The translations under genes were made by a program, and so were the position numbers. DNA of 64,000 nt, taken from contig NZ_LEKU01000026.1 in NCBI RefSeq assembly GCF_009932355.1, positions 8,539 to 72,538 of the forward strand, read 5' to 3'. This document shows, one piece after another, positions 35,355 to 42,084 of this stretch; the first letter of the stretch is position 1, and the number at the start of each line of letters is the position of its first letter. The notes under the pieces are model-generated. The model worked only from the letters and a program-made list of their open reading frames with translations, made no database searches and was not told where the DNA came from. The DNA comes from Riemerella anatipestifer_E (GTDB lineage Bacteria > Bacteroidota > Bacteroidia > Flavobacteriales > Weeksellaceae).

Positions 35355-35388
35355 TAAAAAAAATCACAAGCCGCAATGGTTGTGATTT
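35355..35388 (-). terminator. Terminator-like hairpin between tRNA-Gly and tRNA-Thr
   Basis: AAATCACAA (35361-35369) pairs with TTGTGATTT (35380-35388) and is followed on the minus strand by a T8 run. It would reduce transcription into tRNA-Thr(GGT) or serve as a processing signal. Confidence 0.65.
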
Positions 35389-35393
35389 CTTAG

Positions 35394-35466
35394 AGCGGAA
35401 GACGGGGGTCGAACCCGCGACATTCAGCTTGGAAGGCTGACGCTCTACCAACTGAGCTACTTCCGC
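35394..35466 (-). tRNA. trnG: tRNA-Gly (anticodon TCC)
   Basis: Acceptor GCGGAAG/CTTCCGC, anticodon loop CTTCCAA between TCAGC and GCTGA, T-loop GGGTTCGACCCC. Confidence 0.95.
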
Positions 35467-35559
35467 GTTTATATTTTATTACTTTGTTGGTAACGGTGTG
35501 CAAATTTAAAAACTTTTATTTAAACCTGCAAATATTTCAAATATTTTTTAAAAAAAATG

Positions 35560-35642
35560 TGGGGAGAGCAGGATTCGAACCTGCGAAGTCTCACGACAAC
35601 GGAGTTACAGTCCGTCCCATTTGGCCACTCTGGTATCTCCCC
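35560..35642 (-). tRNA. trnY: tRNA-Tyr (anticodon GTA)
   Basis: Class II tRNA of 83 bases with acceptor GGGGAGA/TCTCCCC, anticodon loop CTGTAAC and a long variable arm. Confidence 0.95.
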
Positions 35643-35656
35643 AGCAATTTTTTATG

Positions 35657-35730
35657 AGCCTCCAGAGGGATTCGAACCCACGACCCCGAGATTACAAATC
35701 ACGTGCTCTGGCCAACTGAGCTATGGAGGC
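35657..35730 (-). tRNA. trnT: tRNA-Thr (anticodon TGT)
   Basis: Acceptor GCCTCCA/TGGAGGC, anticodon loop TTTGTAA with one mismatch in the stem, T-loop GGGTTCGAATCCC. First gene of the cluster. Confidence 0.94.
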
Positions 35731-35776
35731 AAATATTTGTATATTTCAAGTAAACAACTGTTCTCTTTTGCGGTTG

Positions 35777-35809
35777 CAAATATACAACACTTTTTTTGAA
35801 ATAAACAAA
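35777..35809 (-). promoter_or_regulatory. Promoter of the tRNA cluster
   Basis: On the minus strand TTTG (plus 35806-35809), 21 bases, then TATATTTG (plus 35777-35784). Transcription would start about 40 bases before tRNA-Thr(TGT). Confidence 0.7.
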
Positions 35810-35838
35810 TATTTTATCAAAAAAAATAAAAAAATATT

Positions 35839-36129
35839 TTAATTTTTCTCTTTCTTCTTGATTAACAATTTTTTAGCTATATCATGACATTTATCTATTG
35901 CTTCTTCAAATGTAGCACAAGTCTTCTTTACCACAATATCATCTCCTGGCACAGCCAAAATAACCTCCGCCGTTTTATTTTCTTTTTCTGATGTATTTTC
36001 TACTTTCAAAAAAACTTGACACTCTAAAATTTTATCATAAAAAGTATCTAATTTATTTAATTTTTTATCTAAATACTCCTCTAATGGTTGATGAGGCGTA
36101 AGCCCCATTGCTTGAACTGTAATTTTCAT
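35839..36129 (-). CDS. hpf: ribosome hibernation factor HPF/RaiA family
   Basis: This 96-residue short-form protein binds the 30S decoding region in slow growth and blocks translation. The sequence MKITVQAMGLTPHQPLEEYL, CQVFLKVEN, and ATFEEAIDKCHDIAKKL matches the beta-alpha-beta-beta-beta-alpha fold. The long C-terminal dimerisation domain is absent. It follows the xer gene by 27 bases. Confidence 0.9.
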   Translation of the reverse strand: MKITVQAMGLTPHQPLEEYLDKKLNKLDTFYDKILECQVFLKVENTSEKENKTAEVILAVPGDDIVVKKTCATFEEAIDKCHDIAKKLLIKKKEKN

Positions 36130-36156
36130 AAAATTATTTTTTATAAAGTTATTTTC

Positions 36157-37032
36157 TTATTTCTTTCCTCTAGGATGAAACGAGTTAAGCACTTTTTTCA
36201 ACTTATTAACATCTGCTGATGTATACACCTGTGTAGATGCTAAACTCGCATGTCCTAAAATCTCTTTTACCTGAGCAATTTCCGCACCATTTTCCAAAAC
36301 ATGCGTTGCAAAACTATGCCTTAACATATGAGGACTTTTCTTTTTTTTGGAAGTTACAGCACTAAGATAGTCATTTACCACAGAATACACAAATTTCCCC
36401 GTTAGTTTTTGACCACTTTCTCGAACAAAAAAATAATCCAAATCCTCTTTAGTAGGCTTTCTTTCTTTTTCAAGATACAGTTTTAATTCTCTTTTTATAT
36501 TTTCTGAAATAGGTATATCTCTCATCTTATTACCCTTACCTATAACCCGTATCCTATTCTGAACAAAATCCACATCTTTTAATGTAAGTCCACACAGCTC
36601 CGACTTACGCATTCCTGTTTGGTAAAGTAATTCTATAATAAGTTTATTTAGTAATAACTTTTCTTCGTTTAAGAGATTTTGCAAATTTTCCATTTCCTTT
36701 TGAGAAAAAGGAATTTGCTTTTCTCCATAAAATTTCAAAGAAGACACCGTTTCCATAGGAGATGCGGAAATAATTTCTAACTTAACAAGGTAAATATAAA
36801 AACTCCTTAATGCAGATAATTTTCTATTGATGGTTCTCTTACTCAGATTATTTTCACTAAGATAGACCACAAAATTTCTTATTACTTTTTTATCTACACT
36901 TATTAAGGTGTCCACCCCTTCAGTTTCTTTAACAAAATCAGAGAAATCTTGTAAATCTCTACTATAACTAGCAAGCGTATTTAAAGAATATCTTTTCTCA
37001 ATTGTAATATAATCTAAAAATTTCTCAACCAT
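36157..37032 (-). CDS. xerC: tyrosine recombinase XerC/XerD family
   Basis: The 291-residue protein has the SAM-like core-binding domain (1-95) and the catalytic domain with the complete set: Arg in YQTGMRKSELCGL, Lys in VIGKGNKMRDIPI, His and Arg in HMLRHSFATH, His in ILGHASLASTQVYT and the nucleophile Tyr in the same segment. These belong to chromosome-dimer resolution recombinases. XerC and XerD cannot be separated safely by sequence alone. Its position beside rpsU and hpf is typical of a housekeeping copy in flavobacteria rather than an integrase. Confidence 0.88.
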   Translation of the reverse strand: MVEKFLDYITIEKRYSLNTLASYSRDLQDFSDFVKETEGVDTLISVDKKVIRNFVVYLSENNLSKRTINRKLSALRSFYIYLVKLEIISASPMETVSSLKFYGEKQIPFSQKEMENLQNLLNEEKLLLNKLIIELLYQTGMRKSELCGLTLKDVDFVQNRIRVIGKGNKMRDIPISENIKRELKLYLEKERKPTKEDLDYFFVRESGQKLTGKFVYSVVNDYLSAVTSKKKKSPHMLRHSFATHVLENGAEIAQVKEILGHASLASTQVYTSADVNKLKKVLNSFHPRGKK

Positions 37033-37061
37033 ATTGGAAAAATATCTATCAAATATAAATA

Positions 37062-37100
37062 AAAAATCACTTCCTAATTCTAAATTAAGAAGTGATTTTT
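37062..37100 (-). terminator. Terminator of rpsU
   Basis: AAAAATCACTTC (37062-37073) pairs with GAAGTGATTTTT (37089-37100), with A/T-rich flanks on both strands. Confidence 0.82.
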
Positions 37101-37124
37101 AGTCTTAAACCTAAGAAGAAATTT

Positions 37125-37322
37125 TTATGCTTGTTCTTCTTTGCTTAAAGCTCTTTGCTTGTGAGCCGCTCTTAAAATCTGCTGTCTTCTAAGTACAGAA
37201 GGCTTAACATACTGTTGCCTTGCTCTTAAAGAACGTACAACACCAGTCTTGTCAAATTTCCTTTTGTATTTTTTCAGCGCTCTGTCGATGGACTCTCCAT
37301 CTTTTACTGGAATTATTAGCAT
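37125..37322 (-). CDS. rpsU: 30S ribosomal protein S21
   Basis: The 65-residue basic protein begins MLIIPVKDGESIDRALKKYK and has the typical RARQQYVKPSVLRRQQ. S21 is the late-assembling 30S protein near the anti-Shine-Dalgarno region. In Bacteroidota S21 has been linked to the occlusion of the anti-SD sequence and to autoregulation. It has a strong promoter and a terminator. Confidence 0.96.
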   Translation of the reverse strand: MLIIPVKDGESIDRALKKYKRKFDKTGVVRSLRARQQYVKPSVLRRQQILRAAHKQRALSKEEQA

Positions 37323-37345
37323 AGTTTACATCTCATTTTCGGGTG

Positions 37346-37377
37346 CAAAAGTAAGGCTTTAATTTTTATATTCCAAA
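37346..37377 (-). promoter_or_regulatory. Promoter of rpsU
   Basis: On the minus strand TTTG (plus 37374-37377), 20 bases, TACTTTTG (plus 37346-37353), an excellent consensus match about 24 bases before the start codon. Confidence 0.75.
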
Positions 37378-37455
37378 TTTCACCTATTTTTTTACCTAAA
37401 AAATTGATGTTTTAGCATTTATTTTCGTTCTTTGCAGTTTAATTTAAGATTAAAA

Positions 37456-38343
37456 ATGTGGAATAACACAACATTTAGATTACACCTCATTGTATTCATG
37501 TGGGGATTTACAGCTATTCTTGGCAAAATGATTAGCTTAGACACCTACACTTTGGTTTTTTATAGAATGGGGCTCACTGCTTTGGTTCTTTTTATTTTTC
37601 TACGATTTATAAAACGAAAAAGCATCAAACTTTCTTCTAAACGGCTATTACAACTACTTGGCATTGGAGTTATTATGGGGCTTCATTGGTTATTCTTCTT
37701 TCAATCCATCAAAGTTTCCAATGTATCTATCGCTCTTAGCTGTGTCGCTCTATCTACTATTTTTGCTTCTATAATAGAACCCATCATCTATAAAAGAAGA
37801 CTAGACTGGACAGAAGTTGCCATAGGCATTGTAATATTGGGAGGAATGGGACTTATCTTTAAAACAGAATTTAGATATGTAGAGGGGATTATCTACGGAG
37901 CTACCTGTGCCTTACTAGGAACTATTTTTTCTATTCTTAATGGGAAATTATCACAAACCACACCAGCTAGCCATATTATTTTTTATGAAATGATAGGTGG
38001 ATGGCTTCTCGTAAGCACCATACTTGGCATCAATGGAACTCTTGACAATATACACGAAATAGGAATTAAAGATACTCTGCTAGTTCTAATTCTTGCCATT
38101 GGTTTTACCGCATACCCTATGATAGAATCTACTAGCTTAATGAAAGTGATTTCTCCATTTACACTTATACTAACCGTGAATCTAGAACCTGTTTATGGGA
38201 TTATTTTAGCCTATCTTATATTCGGTGAGTCAGAACACATGAGCCCTATGTTCTATCTAGGAGCCGGAATTATGATTTTTTCTATAGTCGCCAACGGCAT
38301 GATAAAAGCAAAACGAAAAAAAGCTCTAAAAACAAGTCATTAA
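37456..38343 (+). CDS. EamA/DMT-superfamily transporter
   Basis: From the ATG at 37456 the 295-residue protein has ten membrane segments arranged as two EamA repeats (LHLIVFMWGFTAILGKMI starting the first; YGATCALLGTIFSILNGKL starting the second) and a basic C-terminus. The family exports amino acids or metabolites; the substrate is unknown. The frame opens with a TTG at 37432 adding eight residues, which is less likely. It lies 9 bases before the PorV-like gene and may be co-transcribed. Confidence 0.85.
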   Translation: MWNNTTFRLHLIVFMWGFTAILGKMISLDTYTLVFYRMGLTALVLFIFLRFIKRKSIKLSSKRLLQLLGIGVIMGLHWLFFFQSIKVSNVSIALSCVALSTIFASIIEPIIYKRRLDWTEVAIGIVILGGMGLIFKTEFRYVEGIIYGATCALLGTIFSILNGKLSQTTPASHIIFYEMIGGWLLVSTILGINGTLDNIHEIGIKDTLLVLILAIGFTAYPMIESTSLMKVISPFTLILTVNLEPVYGIILAYLIFGESEHMSPMFYLGAGIMIFSIVANGMIKAKRKKALKTSH

Positions 38344-38352
38344 ATTATATAT

Positions 38353-39438
38353 ATGAAGACTTTATTTAAAATCATCAGTATTGTACTGCTATTGATTTTC
38401 AATCTAAATATCGCCCAAATCGTTAGAAAATATTCTAATGAGTTTCTAAACATTGGTGCTGGTGCTAGAGGACTTGCTATGGGAGGCGCTGTTATTTCGA
38501 ACCAAGATGATGTTTATTCCCCAATGTGGAATCCTGCTGGGCTAGCAAAAATTGAAAACGATTGGCAAGCTTCTGCTATGCACGCCGAATACTTTGAAAG
38601 CATTGCTAAATATGATTATATGGCATTTGCAAAGCCTTTGGATTACAACAAAGGTGTTTTTGCATTCTCTTTAGTAAGGTTGGGTGTGGACAATATCCTC
38701 AACACAACTCAAATGATAGACGGCGAAGGTAATATAGATTATGATAGAATTACAAAATTCTCTCAAGCCGACTATGCAGCTCTACTTTCCTATGCTTTTC
38801 GTCCAACCCATAAATTAGATGTTGGAGTTAATGCTAAACTAGTTTACAGAAATGTGGGGAAATTTGCTAATGGATTTGGGTTTGGATTTGACATAGGAGC
38901 CATCTATCATTCGGATAAAGGGTGGAATTACGGCGCGATGCTTAGAGATGCTACTACTACCGTTAATTTTTGGTCTATAAATGAAAAAGAACTTTCTACC
39001 GTAGTTAACGGAGAAGAATTCAACCCTGCCCCTAAAAACAAAATGGAGCTATCGATGCCAAAACTAAACTTAGGAGTTAGCAAAAACTTTGAACTCAATC
39101 GTGATTTTGATTTTCTCCCAGAGGCTGGTCTTAATATTGATTTCACAAGAACTGCAGCACTTATCTCTACCGACTTTGCTAGTATTACTCCTTATTTAGG
39201 AAGCGAACTTTCTTTTCAAAAAATGATTTTTGTAAGATTAGGTGTTAACCGATTTCAAAATATTACAGACCTTGAAAGTCAAAAAAGACAATTATCATTT
39301 CAACCAAGTGCAGGCGTAGGTATTCGCTATAGAGGATTAACATTAGACTACGCCATTACCAATTCTGGTATTGGAGGAAGTAATTTCTACTCTAACTTTT
39401 TCTCACTAAAGCTAGATATGGCAAATTTTAGAAGATAA
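38353..39438 (+). CDS. PorV/PorQ-family outer membrane protein (type IX secretion-related)
   Basis: The 361-residue protein has a signal peptide (IVLLLIFNLNIAQ) and the conserved opening FLNIGAGARGLAMGGAV, SNQDDVYSPMWNPAGLA that defines the PorV/PorQ (UPF0164) family, followed by a FadL-like beta-barrel ending SLKLDMANFRR. Family members work with the type IX secretion system that exports gliding and virulence proteins in Bacteroidota. It is not the canonical PorV (no LptO-type neighbourhood is visible), so PorV2-like is the safest label. Confidence 0.82.
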   Translation: MKTLFKIISIVLLLIFNLNIAQIVRKYSNEFLNIGAGARGLAMGGAVISNQDDVYSPMWNPAGLAKIENDWQASAMHAEYFESIAKYDYMAFAKPLDYNKGVFAFSLVRLGVDNILNTTQMIDGEGNIDYDRITKFSQADYAALLSYAFRPTHKLDVGVNAKLVYRNVGKFANGFGFGFDIGAIYHSDKGWNYGAMLRDATTTVNFWSINEKELSTVVNGEEFNPAPKNKMELSMPKLNLGVSKNFELNRDFDFLPEAGLNIDFTRTAALISTDFASITPYLGSELSFQKMIFVRLGVNRFQNITDLESQKRQLSFQPSAGVGIRYRGLTLDYAITNSGIGGSNFYSNFFSLKLDMANFRR

Positions 39439-39442
39439 ATTA

Positions 39443-40132
39443 TTATACAACTCCGTCCTCACACGCTCGCCAAACGGAATCGTGAGATGGCACAGGAGCC
39501 ACAATGGTTATTTTTTCTTTGGATACAGGGTGAATAAAATCTAATTTTCTAGCGTGAAGAGAAATTCCTCCATCTGAATTAGAACGAGAAGCACCATATT
39601 TTAAATCTCCTTTTATAGGAACTCCTATCTTAGACAACTGAGCCCTAATTTGGTGATGACGACCAGTTTCTAAATCTATCTCTAAAAGCAAATAATTATC
39701 TAAACTCAATATTAAATTATAGGATAAAATAGCTTGTTTAGCACCTTCCGTAGGTTTAGTAAAGATTATCGCTTTATTATTTTTTTCATTCTTTTTGAGA
39801 TAATGAACCAATTTTTGAGAAGGAGAAATCATTTCTTTAGGAACTATCGCCCAATAAGTTTTTTTAATTTCTCTATTTTTAATCATTTGGGTTAACCTCG
39901 TAAGAGCTTTAGATGTTTTAGCATAAATTACCAACCCAGATGTTGGACGGTCTATCCTATGCACCAACCCTAAAAAAACATTACCTGGCTTATTATCTCG
40001 TGATTTTATAAAATCTTTTATCAGTTCTAGTAGTGAGGCATCACCTGTTTTATCTCCTTGTACTAGTTGTCCAGCTTTTTTATTGATAACTAGCAAATGA
40101 TTATCCTCATAAAGAATCTGTTCTTGAATCAT
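39443..40132 (-). CDS. RluA-family pseudouridine synthase
   Basis: The 229-residue protein carries the family motif GLVHRIDRPTSGLVIYAKT with the catalytic Asp, the downstream motifs LLEIDLETGRHHQIRAQLS and the terminal HARKLDFIHPVSKE. It isomerises uridine in rRNA or tRNA; the target site is not known. It lacks the N-terminal S4 domain of RluD, which suggests the RluA/TruC type. It ends the minus-strand operon begun by the Crp-like gene and panB. Confidence 0.9.
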   Translation of the reverse strand: MIQEQILYEDNHLLVINKKAGQLVQGDKTGDASLLELIKDFIKSRDNKPGNVFLGLVHRIDRPTSGLVIYAKTSKALTRLTQMIKNREIKKTYWAIVPKEMISPSQKLVHYLKKNEKNNKAIIFTKPTEGAKQAILSYNLILSLDNYLLLEIDLETGRHHQIRAQLSKIGVPIKGDLKYGASRSNSDGGISLHARKLDFIHPVSKEKITIVAPVPSHDSVWRACEDGVV

Positions 40133-40141
40133 AAATAATCA

Positions 40142-40453
40142 TTAACCTCTACGACCAACAAAAGAAACAACCACCCCAAGAAGCAACCCCACGGTTTTAA
40201 TAACCTCAAAGGAAGAACCCATAGGTAAAAAAGCCCCTACAATACAAAGTCCTGCCGCCAGATACATTAAATAGGAATATTTTTTATTAGGCAACATTCC
40301 TCCCATAAGAATAAAACTCCCTCCGACAAGAATATAAAATACTTGTCTAGAAATAATATAGTTAATCTCTGGAGAAAATGGATTAACCCAACCCACTACA
40401 ATACACAATATCGCTGCAACAGAAACAATGCTTTGTAAAGTTCTTTTATCCAT
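40142..40453 (-). CDS. small four-helix membrane protein of unknown function
   Basis: The 103-residue product is almost wholly hydrophobic with about four membrane segments (TLQSIVSVAAILCIVVGWV first; VGLLLGVVVSFVGRRG last). No family is recognised. It lies 9 bases after panB and 9 bases before the pseudouridine synthase gene, so it is read with them. No function is proposed. Confidence 0.65.
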   Translation of the reverse strand: MDKRTLQSIVSVAAILCIVVGWVNPFSPEINYIISRQVFYILVGGSFILMGGMLPNKKYSYLMYLAAGLCIVGAFLPMGSSFEVIKTVGLLLGVVVSFVGRRG

Positions 40454-40462
40454 AATTAAATT

Positions 40463-41278
40463 TTAATAACTTTCCGATTCATTAGGAAAGTCTAATGTTT
40501 TTACATCTTTAACATACTGAGACACCGCTCCTGTAATCTCTGAATAAAGGTCTAAATAGCGTCTCAAAAATTTAGGAGAAAAACCTTGATTCATACCCAC
40601 CATATCTTGATAAACCAAAACCTGCCCATCGCAACTAACACCTGCCCCAATCCCAATGGTAGGAATAGAGATACTTTCGGTTACTTTTTTAGCTAACCCG
40701 GACGGTATTTTTTCTAAAACAACAGCAAAACACCCCAATTCTTCTAACAGCTGAGCGTCTTTAATTAGTTTTTCAGCTTCGGCTTCTTCTTTTGCTCTTA
40801 CCTTGTAAGTTCCAAATTGATTGATTGATTGTGGTGTAAGCCCCAAATGTCCCATTACAGGAATACCTGCATTGATGATATTTTTTATCGCTTCTGAAAC
40901 CTCTGCTCCTCCTTCTAATTTTACAGCATGAGCTTCGGACTCTTTCATAATTCTCACCGCGGATTCTAAAGCTTTTTGAGGATGACTTTGATAAGTTCCG
41001 AATGGTAAATCCACTACCACCAAAGCTCTCTCTACCCCACGAACCACCGATTGTGCATGGTATATCATATGGTCTAGAGTAATTGGCAGTGTAGTTTCGT
41101 ACCCTGCCATTACATTAGCTGCAGAGTCTCCAACTAGAATAGCATCTACTCCTCCTGCATCTACCATTTTTGCAGTAGTGAAATCATATGCCGTAAGCAT
41201 CGTGATTTTCTCCTTGCTAAATTTCATTTTTCGCAAGGTTTCAGTAGTTACCTTTTTTATTTCAGAATGTACAGACAT
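40463..41278 (-). CDS. panB: 3-methyl-2-oxobutanoate hydroxymethyltransferase
   Basis: PanB makes ketopantoate from alpha-ketoisovalerate and methylene-tetrahydrofolate in pantothenate/CoA synthesis. The 271-residue sequence has ITMLTAYDFTTAKMVDAGG, the metal and substrate site VGDSAANVMAGYETT and MGHLGLTPQSINQFG, and the conserved TIGIGAGVSCDGQVLVYQD. It starts 20 bases after the end of the broken Crp-like gene and belongs to the same transcription unit. Confidence 0.97.
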   Translation of the reverse strand: MSVHSEIKKVTTETLRKMKFSKEKITMLTAYDFTTAKMVDAGGVDAILVGDSAANVMAGYETTLPITLDHMIYHAQSVVRGVERALVVVDLPFGTYQSHPQKALESAVRIMKESEAHAVKLEGGAEVSEAIKNIINAGIPVMGHLGLTPQSINQFGTYKVRAKEEAEAEKLIKDAQLLEELGCFAVVLEKIPSGLAKKVTESISIPTIGIGAGVSCDGQVLVYQDMVGMNQGFSPKFLRRYLDLYSEITGAVSQYVKDVKTLDFPNESESY

Positions 41279-41298
41279 ATTTTTACCTCATTAAAAAT

Positions 41299-41995
41299 TT
41301 AGAGAACCACATGTCCCACTTTCTTCAATTTATCGTGGTCTTTTATCTTGATATTTCTACCTTCCACTTCGATAAGACCATCATTTTTAAACTCAGAAAT
41401 AAGCCTAATAGCACTTAAGATTAGCCACCTCTTCCCTAGTAAGGCATATTTTAATAAAACCTTCAGGGTCTATTCCTAACTTAAGTTCTAATAAAAGTAA
41501 GATTTCAGCTAGTCTTTCTCTAACCGTTTTTTGTGCTAAAAAAGTAATGGTATTAGATGATTCTCCTAATTCAAAAGCGATTTTTTGCATCATCGCAAAA
41601 GACAATCTAGAATCTGCCTCTAATAGTTGCATAAAAATATCAGATGGCACAAAAGTAGCCTCGATTTCCGTCATTGCTTCTGCTCTAGCTTGAAAGTTTT
41701 CATCGCAGAGTAATGAACGATAACCTAATATATCTCCTTCCTTTACTATTCTTAGAATATGATCTTTACCATAAACTCCAGATTTTGAAAGCTTAGCTGT
41801 ACCTTTCTCTATAAAATAAACTCCTTTGGGTAGCTCTCCATCATCAAAAAGCACATCTCCCTTATCATATTTTAAAACCTCCTTACTTGATGTATATTTC
41901 TCAAAATCTTCAGGTTTAAGGTTTTTCTGAAAGAACGCTTCACTAAAGACTTCTTGAAACTTCTTTTCAATTTCTAACTGTTTTTCAAACGACAT
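41299..41995 (-). pseudogene. Crp/Fnr-family regulator with frameshift in the DNA-binding helix
   Basis: The main frame (41995-41405, 196 residues) contains a complete cyclic-nucleotide-type sensory domain and dimer helix and then ends abruptly after the HTH start LTREEVANL with KCY-stop. Shifting frame right there continues as SAIRLISEFKNDGLIEVEGR and ends with LKKVGHVVL at 41299, the usual ending of flavobacterial homologues. The family has VGTATE between NL and SAIR; losing 17 bases would remove these residues and give the observed frame (total length 697, one over a multiple of three). The DNA recognition helix is thus destroyed. It lacks the N-terminal Cys cluster of FNR. It is divergent from the cbb3 cluster and upstream of panB. 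Confidence 0.82.
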
Positions 41996-41999
41996 TTAA

Positions 42000-42013
42000 C
42001 TGATATTTATCAG
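42000..42013. promoter_or_regulatory. FNR/CRP-type dyad at the Crp-like gene/ccoI divergent promoter
   Basis: CTGATATTTATCAG contains TGAT-N4-ATCA, the core of the FNR/CRP consensus. It lies at the predicted start site of the regulator gene (minus-strand TATTTTTG at 42014-42021), and about 65 bases upstream of the ccoI start site. Confidence 0.6.
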
Positions 42014-42056
42014 CAAAAATACTATTTTTTAATATGTGTAACCAAGTTTTTTATTA

Positions 42057-42064
42057 TATTTTTG
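42057..42064 (+). promoter_or_regulatory. -7 element of ccoI
   Basis: TATTTTTG matches TAnnTTTG, 21 bases before the ATG at 42085. No good TTTG -33 box is present, consistent with an activated promoter. Confidence 0.5.
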
Positions 42065-42084
42065 CGTGTTAAACTTTTGAGGTA

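Noticed and set aside
35191..35451. Open frames across the tRNA genes (minus 35191-35451 and plus 35557-35799).
   Set aside because: They are read through tRNA sequences and their translations consist of typical tRNA-shadow peptides; the tRNAs explain the region.
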